From Lachnospiraceae bacterium (GTDB taxonomy: Bacteria > Bacillota > Clostridia > Lachnospirales > Lachnospiraceae), in the NCBI GenBank assembly GCA_017444545.1, contig JAFSWJ010000380.1, positions 1-7,606 on the forward strand: DNA of 7,606 nt, written 5' to 3'. The first letter of the stretch is position 1; the number at the start of each line of letters is the position of its first letter. The notes under the pieces were generated by a model. The model had not been told where the DNA came from. It made no database searches and worked only from the letters and a program-made list of their open reading frames with translations. This document shows positions 1 to 6,324 of the stretch, piece by piece. The translations under genes were made by a program, and so were the position numbers.

Positions 1-295
1 CCATTTTTTCGATACAGGGAGGATCGCCGGCATCCCCCGCATTATCCTCACCTTCATCCTCCGCCTTTAAGGGCTTTGCAGCCGGTACATCATCTCCCGA
101 AGCCGAAGGCTTTTGCGGCAGGATCACCCCGTCATTTGATACCGCAGATCCCTGCGGCAGGTTTTCCTGCAGGACACTTCCCTCATTTCCCGGAACGGTC
201 CCCCGTCCCCCGTCTGCGGCATAGACCGGCATCGATGTCAGAACTATGAAGATGACCGCAAATCTTGCGATCAGACTGTAAATTTGTTTTTTCAT
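1..295 (-). CDS. Secreted protein of unknown function, N-terminal part (cut by window edge)
   Basis: An open frame runs from an ATG at 295 to the left edge without a stop (98 codons plus one base), so only the N-terminus is visible. Residues 1-26 form a classical Sec signal peptide: MKK, a hydrophobic core (residues 8-21), then a VYA/A cleavage site after residue 26. There is no lipobox cysteine. The mature part seen (27-98) is rich in Gly, Pro, Asp and Glu, with an acidic stretch at about 78-91. It looks like a flexible linker ahead of a domain outside the window. A strong AGGAGG lies 10 nt before the ATG. The gene begins 30 nt after the comEC stop with no terminator between, so it is probably the last or next cistron of that operon. 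In Bacillus, holA usually follows comEC; this is not HolA. I do not recognise the family, and no function can be assigned from this portion. Confidence 0.8.
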   Translation of the reverse strand, partial: MKKQIYSLIARFAVIFIVLTSMPVYAADGGRGTVPGNEGSVLQENLPQGSAVSNDGVILPQKPSASGDDVPAAKPLKAEDEGEDNAGDAGDPPCIEKM

Positions 296-305
296 CAGAC
301 AGATT

Positions 306-311
306 CCTCCT
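306..311 (-). promoter_or_regulatory. Ribosome binding site of the secreted-protein gene
   Basis: On the minus strand AGGAGG ends 10 nt before the ATG at 295. It is preceded by a run of seven T, one G and seven A, making an unstructured A-rich stretch just upstream. It is the strongest Shine-Dalgarno in the window, in contrast to the weak sites of the overlapping upstream genes. This fits a cistron that initiates independently rather than by translational coupling. Confidence 0.75.
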
Positions 312-325
312 TTTTTTCAAAAAAA

Positions 326-2572
326 TCATTCCAATACTGTTTCTTCAGGTATTTGGCGCTCTGCGTCCCCTACCCCTTTCAAAAATGTTTCCACCTTCAT
401 TTTCTTTCCGTCGGTTGAAAGCATCAGGGCACCGCTGTCCTTTGTCACATATATCCCTGTCCCCGATCCCCGAAGTCTCTTTATCAGCTCCTTTCCGGGA
501 TGACCGTAGGAATTGCCCCGTCCTGCGGAAATGAAGGTGATCTTTGGCGACACCCTTTCAAGAAATTCCTCCGGCGTCGAATTGTCGGATCCGTGATGGG
601 CACACTTTAAGAGCGTGTACCTTTTACTGATCCGTTCCGTCAGTATCTCCTCTCCCCTGCCCTCAACATCGCCGGTAAACAAAGCGTCAAAGCCGCCGAA
701 GCTTACCGACAGCACGGTTGAATACTCATTCCTGTCAGCACATTCATAGCCCCTGTCGGGATGCAGGCAGTAAAAGCTGATCCCGTCGACCGTAAACTCA
801 TCACCGGTCTTTATTAAGGTGACCTTTGTTCCCCGGCTTTTTGCCAGTTTCACAAGGCTTGCATATGCCTCATCCTTTAACGCCGTATCGGGCATGATAA
901 GCCTTTTCACTTTGAGTCCTTCCTTTTCCGGCATCTCAAAAAGCTCCTTAAACCCGCTTATATGATCGTTGTCCGCATGGGTCACCACAGCCGCGTCTAT
1001 GCAGGATCTTCCCCTGCTCTTTAAAAACGGCAGCACCTTGTATTTGGCGATCATGCTCTCATCGCTGCTTCCGCAGTCGATCATCACCACCCGTCCACGC
1101 CCTGTTTCGATACAGGCACAGTCCCCCTGTCCGATATCAAGCATGGTGACGGACGGCGTTTTGATCATATTGACCGGAAGCACCATCAGCATAATAAAAC
1201 CGCACAGACACAAAATTGCCCGCCCTGCCTTTACCGGCAAAGATCCCCCGGGTCTGACATACCTTTTGATGAGGATCACCAACATGATGAGCAGAAGATA
1301 GTATATGATCATGTAAAAGAGACAGGGGCGTCCCTTGATGAGTAATGAATACGGCAGTTTATCATTTATCCTGCACACTCCTTCATAAAATCCCAAAATG
1401 ATATTTCCCGCTTTTGCGGGTATGATGCCAAGCGGCAAAAAGATGAGTCCGAGACCCCCCGCAAGGAGGGCCGTTATGAGCAGCACCCCCATGAGGGGTA
1501 CTATGATCAGATTCAGGAAAACGGAATATACCGGAACCTGGAAATAAGAGTAAAGAGTTACCGGAAGGGAAAAAACAGTGATCGAAAGGCTGAGCTTCAC
1601 GGCATCAACCGCCTTGTTTTTTCCCGGAAAGAGCCTGTCAAGAGCAGGCTTTAGGATACCTGCGCCCATCACCGCCCCAAAGGACATGACAAAGGCTGTA
1701 TCAAAGAGCATATACGGATCAGAAAGGAGCAGGATGCATCCCGACACCGAAAGTGAGCTTAAAAGATCGTAACTCCTGCCTATGCAGTCCGCTATGATCA
1801 AAAGAGAAAACATGATGACCGCTCTTTTTGCGCTGACGCTCATACCCGTCATGACGGCATAGGCTGTGAGAAAAGCGGTACTTATTATGGCTGCGGGAGC
1901 CCTTGGCAGGCAGCATCTTTTAAGACCTCTGTAGAAAAAACAGCCGAGAAGTGAGATGTGAAGGCCCGAGATACAAAGCACATGCGCCGCTCCGGCTCTG
2001 GTATAAAGTGCTTTGATCTCCTGATCCATGGCGTTTTTGTCACCGAGGACCATGGCTTTTATTATACCGGCATCCTCCTCTCCGTAGAGAGCGTCATATA
2101 CAGTGCTGATCCTGAATGATAAACGGTTCAGGCTTTCGCGGATCACAGCTTCCCTTCCGAGGACCTTTTTTATCTGCGCCCCGGTAAGCTCCAGGTCGAT
2201 CCCCCGGCTTTTTTCGTAAAGTGCCAGATCAAACTGTCCGGGGTTCCTGGCCCTGTCAAAGATGTATATCTTTCCTTTGACAAGGACCATTTGACCGATA
2301 TGCGGCAGCGTACGGGGGTCTTCCGTATCGGAAAGCTTTACGATGATATCATGTTTTTCTGTTTCAGGTTTTTTTCCCGTGATCAGACGGGCATCGGAAA
2401 GGATCAGACAGAACGAACCGTTCTTTTCATATTTGTCGGAAAGTGTGCCGTAAGCCTGCGCCGGCATGCCGGACAGGCCCTCATCTCCAAAGATCTCCGG
2501 AGGTTTGAGCCTTGATATCAGGAAAAGAAGGCACACAAGGCACAGGGCCGCAAAGCATGCAGGTCTTTTCAT
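326..2572 (-). CDS. comEC: ComEC/Rec2 DNA-uptake channel protein
   Basis: This 748-residue protein has the full ComEC architecture; the family is usually about 700-850 residues. ComEC forms the inner-membrane channel that passes single-stranded transforming DNA into the cytoplasm. An N-terminal membrane segment (about 5-20) leads into the soluble DUF4131/OB-like region, ending in the family signature NPGQFDLALYEKSRGI (110-125). The Competence membrane domain follows (about 165-470), with signatures at 171-179 (IKAMVLGDK), 201-209 (ISGLHISLL) and 242-254 (TGMSVSAKRAVIM), and many hydrophobic helices. The C-terminal metallo-beta-lactamase-like domain (about 473-725) keeps the metal motifs HADNDH (532-537), TGD (633-635), HHGS (659-662) and His691, so the proposed nuclease site looks intact. 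The last 20 or so residues (about 729-748) form a short tail beyond the domain. The ATG overlaps the stop of the GerMN gene as ATGA with only a weak ribosome site, which suggests translational coupling. Family assignment is firm; actual transformability of this organism is not shown. Confidence 0.96.
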   Translation of the reverse strand: MKRPACFAALCLVCLLFLISRLKPPEIFGDEGLSGMPAQAYGTLSDKYEKNGSFCLILSDARLITGKKPETEKHDIIVKLSDTEDPRTLPHIGQMVLVKGKIYIFDRARNPGQFDLALYEKSRGIDLELTGAQIKKVLGREAVIRESLNRLSFRISTVYDALYGEEDAGIIKAMVLGDKNAMDQEIKALYTRAGAAHVLCISGLHISLLGCFFYRGLKRCCLPRAPAAIISTAFLTAYAVMTGMSVSAKRAVIMFSLLIIADCIGRSYDLLSSLSVSGCILLLSDPYMLFDTAFVMSFGAVMGAGILKPALDRLFPGKNKAVDAVKLSLSITVFSLPVTLYSYFQVPVYSVFLNLIIVPLMGVLLITALLAGGLGLIFLPLGIIPAKAGNIILGFYEGVCRINDKLPYSLLIKGRPCLFYMIIYYLLLIMLVILIKRYVRPGGSLPVKAGRAILCLCGFIMLMVLPVNMIKTPSVTMLDIGQGDCACIETGRGRVVMIDCGSSDESMIAKYKVLPFLKSRGRSCIDAAVVTHADNDHISGFKELFEMPEKEGLKVKRLIMPDTALKDEAYASLVKLAKSRGTKVTLIKTGDEFTVDGISFYCLHPDRGYECADRNEYSTVLSVSFGGFDALFTGDVEGRGEEILTERISKRYTLLKCAHHGSDNSTPEEFLERVSPKITFISAGRGNSYGHPGKELIKRLRGSGTGIYVTKDSGALMLSTDGKKMKVETFLKGVGDAERQIPEETVLE

Positions 2573-3492
2573 TTGATGATATCCGTATCCCTTTCATAGA
2601 GGCGGTCCAGACTCATGCTGTCATACAGAGTCCCGTCGGATACTCCCTCCACCAGGATCTGGACCTTGTCGATATTTGAAAGCTCCGTCAGCGAATCAAC
2701 GATGGAATAGATGACCACGTTTTCCGCCACCGTATAGGGTTTTTCCCGGATGGCGGCATTAAAGTTTACATAACATACCCCGTTTTTGGTGGTCACCGAC
2801 AAAAGCTGGGTATCCTTCGGGATGGTCGGATACACATCCTCGCCGTTTTCGGGACCCTCGATGAGCTTTTGCACTATCAGCTTTTCCGTGGACATATTTG
2901 CGGTATAGACCACGGTGCGGGCGGTCTTTGTCAGATGATACCCCTCCATGTCGGCAAAATACAGGGTTATACGTCTCCTGTCATAGGTACTGATCTCGCT
3001 TGCGGTATCGTTTATGAAGGAATCTCCCCTCATGGGACCGTAGGGTCTTTCGTCCTCATCCGCAAGCGGAACGCCGTTTACCGAAAGCTCCACATAGCTG
3101 ATCCCGTCGACCTGTGTCAAAGTCTCCACCACCGCAGCTCTCGTCAGCACCTCCTGCGTTTTTGACAGTGCATTGTAGGATGCCGACATGTCCACTCTCA
3201 AAAGATTTCCCGAGATCGTCCGGCTCTTAATATATACATCATCATTTAATACCGGGATCATGTGATCTATTAACGGCTCCGTGGCAAGTGCCCTTGAAAG
3301 CTCATCCACCTCACCCTCGATGGTATCGGAAAGCACCGTTCTTTCAAGGGACAGCAGCTCAGCGTAGTTCTCATCGGGATAATAAACGATCGCCTTTTTT
3401 GCCGCATCCTCAGCACTGTTTGATGCGCAGCCTGCAAGCAGCATGAGCGCTGAAAGCACATATGCAGTTATTATACATATCCTCTTCATCAT
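2569..3492 (-). CDS. GerMN-domain lipoprotein
   Basis: This is a 307-residue exported lipoprotein. A short basic start (MMKR) and hydrophobic stretch lead to the lipobox LAGC, with Cys22 as the lipidated residue, so it should sit on the outer face of the membrane. Two GerMN (Germane) repeats follow. The first is degenerate (about 60-145) and ends in VELSVNGVPL. The second is canonical (about 175-290) and carries LIEGPENGE (210-218), PTIPKDTQLLSV (222-233), VNF (242-244), IYSIVDSLTE (261-270) and VQILVEG (277-283). Relatives include Bacillus GerM, needed for sporulation and germination, and actinobacterial LpqB, which is encoded beside the MtrAB two-component system and modulates it. The start overlaps the kinase stop as ATGA, and the gene's own stop overlaps the comEC start the same way. 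A second ATG directly after the first is an equally possible start. I infer an accessory role for the adjacent kinase or the uptake machinery; a sporulation role cannot be excluded. Confidence 0.9.
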   Translation of the reverse strand: MMKRICIITAYVLSALMLLAGCASNSAEDAAKKAIVYYPDENYAELLSLERTVLSDTIEGEVDELSRALATEPLIDHMIPVLNDDVYIKSRTISGNLLRVDMSASYNALSKTQEVLTRAAVVETLTQVDGISYVELSVNGVPLADEDERPYGPMRGDSFINDTASEISTYDRRRITLYFADMEGYHLTKTARTVVYTANMSTEKLIVQKLIEGPENGEDVYPTIPKDTQLLSVTTKNGVCYVNFNAAIREKPYTVAENVVIYSIVDSLTELSNIDKVQILVEGVSDGTLYDSMSLDRLYERDTDIIK

Positions 3493-4976
3493 CTTTCGTA
3501 TATGAGCGGGATCCTCACCGTAAAGGTGCTGCCCTCTCCCTCTTTGCTCTCAACCCTGACCGAGCCCTTGTGCAAAAGTATGGTGCTCCTTGAGATCGCA
3601 AGTCCCAGGCCGTTTCCCGTGATCTCGTTTGAATGTGATTTGTCCGCCCTGTAAAATCTGTCAAAGATCCTGGCCACGGAATCCTCCGGTATGCCTATAC
3701 CGCTGTCGGAGACAGTGATGATGGCAAACTGTATGTCCTTATCAAGGGTGAGCTTTACCCACCCGAAGTCCTTATTATACTTGACCGCGTTTTCAACGAT
3801 ATTGAGAAGCGCCTGTGAAAGCTTCAAGGAGTCCACATCCGCGGTCACATCCTGCAGCTTTTCGTAGGTCAGGCCGATCCCCCGCTTTTTTGCCAGCGGT
3901 TCAACCATCTTTACGGTCTCTGAAAGCAGCACATCAAGGTCTGCCGGTTCGGGCTCAAACTTTTCGGTCTTTTTTTCAAGCCTTACGATCTTGAGAAGGT
4001 CGGTGATGATCTGGTTTTCCCGGTCCACCTCATCGGCGATGTCGTTCATGAATTCCCTGTACATCTCGACGGGCACGTTTTCCTCATTGCGGATGGAATC
4101 CGACAGCACCTTCATGGATGCAAGGGGAGTCTTGAGCTCGTGGGATACGTTTGCCACAAATTCCTCCCTGGCCTCATCCGCCTCCCTGACCTGATCGAGC
4201 ATCTGATAGAAAGCATCCATTATCTCGCCGGTCTCCGTATAATCAGGGACGTCCACCCTTTTCAGCTCCGCTATGTAGCCCTCCTTTGCCGAGCCGATGG
4301 CCCTTTTCACCTTGTCAAAGGGAAGGAGCAGCGTTGATGAAAGTGCATAGGCGATGACGAGCACAAAGATGCCCACCGTGATCTCGACTATCCAGGCCCT
4401 GTGGTTCAGGTTGTCCCTGTTGGTCCTGATGTAATCCGTGGAGCCGCTTGCCACCATGGCTCCGTGCACGGTACCCGATGCATCCGTTACCGGCACCGTG
4501 ACCTCCACGTACCCGTTTTCGTCGTCGTATCTGTCCATGTTGCTGGAGCCGTTAAAGATGGCAACGACCTCCTTTGAGACCATGGTCCTGCCTGCGGACA
4601 TTTCGTAGGTGTCTTTTATTATGCGGAAATCATCGTCGATGATGAGCACCCTGCCGTCATAGAGATTGGATAATAAAGACAGCTCGTCGTTTATGAGCTC
4701 ATCTGAGGTGTCATCGAGGAAGCCGGCTTCAAAAAGCCTGCCGCAAAGGATATTGCATTGATTTGTGATATCGGTGATACGCTGGTTGACCGCGCGGCTT
4801 TCGTAGCTGCGCAACAGCAGGGACCTCATGACCGAGACCGGGATGACACCCACGAGCAGTACTATGATAAAGATCCTGAATTTCAGGCTCTTGAAGACAA
4901 CAGAGCGTTTGAGAAGCTTTCCAAAGAGACTCTCATCCTTCAAAATAATACCCCACGCCCCACTTTGTATGCACAT
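3489..4976 (-). CDS. Membrane sensor histidine kinase (HAMP, HisKA, HATPase)
   Basis: This is a 495-residue sensor kinase that would autophosphorylate and pass phosphate to the response regulator encoded just upstream. Membrane helices at about 33-50 and 194-217 flank an external domain of about 140 residues (55-192) that looks like a Cache/PDC-type sensor, as in many WalK/PhoR-like kinases. A HAMP region (about 215-268) leads directly into HisKA with no cytoplasmic PAS domain. The H-box is FVANVSHELKTPLASM, with phospho-acceptor His279. The ATPase domain has the N-box (LLNIVENAVKYN, Asn396), the G1 box DSGIGIP (424-430), the F-box (FDRFYR, 438-443) and the G2 box GNGLGLA (454-460). All catalytic boxes are intact. 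The start is uncertain. The ATG at 4976 lies inside the regulator gene and lacks a ribosome site. An in-frame TTG at 4943 (codon 12) has a weak upstream GGGG, would give an 11-nt overlap, and leaves the protein complete. Specific signal unknown. Confidence 0.94.
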   Translation of the reverse strand: MCIQSGAWGIILKDESLFGKLLKRSVVFKSLKFRIFIIVLLVGVIPVSVMRSLLLRSYESRAVNQRITDITNQCNILCGRLFEAGFLDDTSDELINDELSLLSNLYDGRVLIIDDDFRIIKDTYEMSAGRTMVSKEVVAIFNGSSNMDRYDDENGYVEVTVPVTDASGTVHGAMVASGSTDYIRTNRDNLNHRAWIVEITVGIFVLVIAYALSSTLLLPFDKVKRAIGSAKEGYIAELKRVDVPDYTETGEIMDAFYQMLDQVREADEAREEFVANVSHELKTPLASMKVLSDSIRNEENVPVEMYREFMNDIADEVDRENQIITDLLKIVRLEKKTEKFEPEPADLDVLLSETVKMVEPLAKKRGIGLTYEKLQDVTADVDSLKLSQALLNIVENAVKYNKDFGWVKLTLDKDIQFAIITVSDSGIGIPEDSVARIFDRFYRADKSHSNEITGNGLGLAISRSTILLHKGSVRVESKEGEGSTFTVRIPLIYER

Positions 4977-5619
4977 ATTTCGGGTTGCCCGGGAAGGCCT
5001 CTATCTTTTCGCGAAGCCTTCTGATATGCACATCGACGGTCCTTTCATCGCCGGGATAATCCCTGCCCCACACAAGGTTTAAAAGATCCTCCCTGCTGTA
5101 GACCTTTTCGGGATGGCGGAAAAGCAGTTCGAGAACGTCAAATTCCTTTGCGGTCAGATTGACCTCGTTTCCTGCGATGTAGACCCTGCGGTTTGAAACA
5201 TCAAGCTTCAGATCACCCTTTTCAAGGATCTCGTCTCCGGCGGGCTTTTCGGGATTTTTGCACCGTCTCATGATGGCCTTGATCCTGGCCTTTACCTCAA
5301 GGATGTTAAAGGGCTTTGTGATATAGTCATCAGCACCGTAATCAAGACCTAATATCTTGTCCATATCCTCACCCTTTGCAGTGAGCATGATGATGGGAAC
5401 ATCCGAGGTGCTCCTGATCTGCTGGCAGACCTCATAGCCTGAAAGCTTCGGCAGCATGATATCAAGAAGGATCATGTCATAGCTTCCCTTTTCAAAGACC
5501 TCCAGAGCTTCGCTGCCGTCATAGGCAACATCCACCTCATATCCGTCCTGTTCGAGGGAAAACCTGATCCCCTTCACTATGAGCTTTTCATCATCTACCA
5601 CAAGTATCCTGCCTGCCAT
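4933..5619 (-). CDS. OmpR/PhoB-family response regulator
   Basis: This is a 228-residue DNA-binding response regulator of the usual family length. The receiver domain (about 4-116) has the acidic pair Asp9-Asp10, the phospho-acceptor Asp53 (in LLDIMLP), Thr80 (in IIMLTA) and Lys102 (in TKPFN), so all switch residues are present. The C-terminal winged-helix domain (about 132-226) carries LTAKEFDVLELL, the recognition helix region ERTVDVHIRRLREKI (192-206) and the wing TKWGVGYYFEG. It should bind DNA as a dimer, activated by the kinase encoded immediately downstream. It begins 9 nt after the comEA-like stop with only a weak ribosome site (AGGT about 13 nt upstream). Its last codons overlap the kinase gene. 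Residues resemble PhoP/WalR/MtrA-type regulators, but I cannot name an ortholog. Its targets are unknown; the com operon itself is one candidate. Confidence 0.95.
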   Translation of the reverse strand: MAGRILVVDDEKLIVKGIRFSLEQDGYEVDVAYDGSEALEVFEKGSYDMILLDIMLPKLSGYEVCQQIRSTSDVPIIMLTAKGEDMDKILGLDYGADDYITKPFNILEVKARIKAIMRRCKNPEKPAGDEILEKGDLKLDVSNRRVYIAGNEVNLTAKEFDVLELLFRHPEKVYSREDLLNLVWGRDYPGDERTVDVHIRRLREKIEAFPGNPKYVHTKWGVGYYFEG

Positions 5620-5628
5620 CCGTTTTTA

Positions 5629-6243
5629 TTACCTGACCTTTATCTGATCCTTTATCTTTGAGAACATGCCGTCCTTGATGCCTGCCACCTTTTTGATGTC
5701 ATCTATGCTTTCAAAGGCTCCGTTCTCGTTTCTGAAATCTATTATCGCCTGCGCCCGCGATGCGCCTATGCCCGTAAGTGTCTGAAGCGCCGCAGCATCG
5801 GCCGTGTTTATATTAACAAGCCCGTCATCATTTTGAACGGGAACTGCGACCGGTCCCTCAAAGTTTTTTGCCTGCCTTGTTTCCTCCTTTGAGGGAACAT
5901 AGATCTGCTGGCCGTCCGATACCTTTTCGGCCTGGTTTATCCCGGAGATATCGGCATCCTCCTTCACGCCGCCCGCGAGGTTTATCACCTCAAACATCCT
6001 GGTGTTTTCCGATACCGCATAGACCCCGGCTCTGTTCACGTGTCCGCAGACATAGACATAATCAGGCTTTTTGTCCGCAGGCTCCTCCACTGACGGTATC
6101 TGTGCATCCTCCGCTTCTTCAGTAAATGTGGCTGATCCAAAAGAAATGTCATTTTCCGACGCGCCGCATCCTGAAACCGAAAGAACCGATATGATACCCA
6201 GAATACAAAGCGCACCCTTAAAACCGAATAAATTGATGTTCAA
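5629..6243 (-). CDS. comEA: ComEA-like DNA-binding protein, predicted lipoprotein
   Basis: This 204-residue protein belongs to the ComEA family, the surface receptor that binds double-stranded DNA and hands it to the ComEC channel. The start is TTG at 6243, supported by AGGAG 7 nt upstream; no ATG fits the frame near that site. Residues 1-25 are hydrophobic and end in VSGC, a good lipobox with Cys26. The protein may therefore be anchored by lipid rather than by the uncleaved N-terminal helix described for Bacillus ComEA. An acidic linker (30-60) precedes an SLBB domain (about 62-118: YVYVCGHVNRAGVY, LAGGV, GQQIYVPS). A second linker leads to the tandem helix-hairpin-helix DNA-binding region (142-204), with VNINTADAAALQTL, LTGIGASRAQAII and the second hairpin VAGIKDGMF. 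The gene starts about 45 nt after the predicted transcription start of a strong promoter and is first in the com/two-component operon. Family call is firm; the lipid anchor is a prediction. Confidence 0.93.
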   Translation of the reverse strand: MNINLFGFKGALCILGIISVLSVSGCGASENDISFGSATFTEEAEDAQIPSVEEPADKKPDYVYVCGHVNRAGVYAVSENTRMFEVINLAGGVKEDADISGINQAEKVSDGQQIYVPSKEETRQAKNFEGPVAVPVQNDDGLVNINTADAAALQTLTGIGASRAQAIIDFRNENGAFESIDDIKKVAGIKDGMFSKIKDQIKVR

Positions 6244-6250
6244 TCAAAAG

Positions 6251-6255
6251 CTCCT
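6251..6255 (-). promoter_or_regulatory. Ribosome binding site that fixes the comEA TTG start
   Basis: AGGAG on the minus strand is followed by seven bases (CTTTTGA) and then TTG at 6243. The spacing is ideal, and the TTG opens directly onto the hydrophobic leader with its lipobox. This supports TTG initiation despite its rarity. TTG usually lowers initiation, so comEA output may be modest relative to promoter strength. Confidence 0.75.
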
Positions 6256-6295
6256 GACCGCATACCGTGTATCCGGACCCCCAAAGCTTATAACG

Positions 6296-6324
6296 ATTTT
6301 AATCGGCACTTATTACTTTGTCAA
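6296..6324 (-). promoter_or_regulatory. Predicted sigma-A promoter of the comEA operon, inside the argD 3' end
   Basis: On the minus strand a perfect -35 box TTGACA (6324-6319) is separated by exactly 17 bp from the -10 box TAAAAT (6301-6296, five of six to TATAAT). Transcription would start near 6288-6290, leaving a leader of about 45 nt to the comEA TTG. The first three bases of the -10 box are the argD stop codon TAA, so the promoter is embedded in the last argD codons. Placement directly before the first com gene fits its role. No other hexamer pair of this quality was seen on the minus strand. Confidence 0.75.

Noticed and set aside
311..325. T7-C-A7 palindrome between comEC and the secreted gene as an intrinsic terminator
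   Set aside because: The arms are only A-T pairs with a one-base centre, so no stable RNA hairpin forms. It sits against the next gene's ribosome site, and no GC stem plus T-run is present.
265..534. Plus-strand open frame of 89 codons antisense to the comEC 3' end and the secreted gene start
   Set aside because: It covers the strong ribosome site and signal peptide of the minus-strand gene, and shows no plus-strand ribosome site or domain.
3092..3120. Second TTGACA on the minus strand inside the GerMN gene as an internal promoter
   Set aside because: The best -10 is TATGTG at 18 bp spacing, a poor match inside conserved coding sequence; judged chance.
6244..6290. CGG-start direct repeats (CGGATACA, CGGTATG, CGGTCA) in the comEA leader as a regulator-binding site
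   Set aside because: Spacing of 7-8 bp does not match the 10-11 bp period usual for OmpR-family sites, and the units are too short and divergent to support a call.
6251..6290. Leader hairpin or riboswitch hiding the comEA ribosome site
   Set aside because: Only about five base pairs (AAGCT with AGCTT) can be drawn near the site, and the leader is about 45 nt, too short for a known riboswitch.
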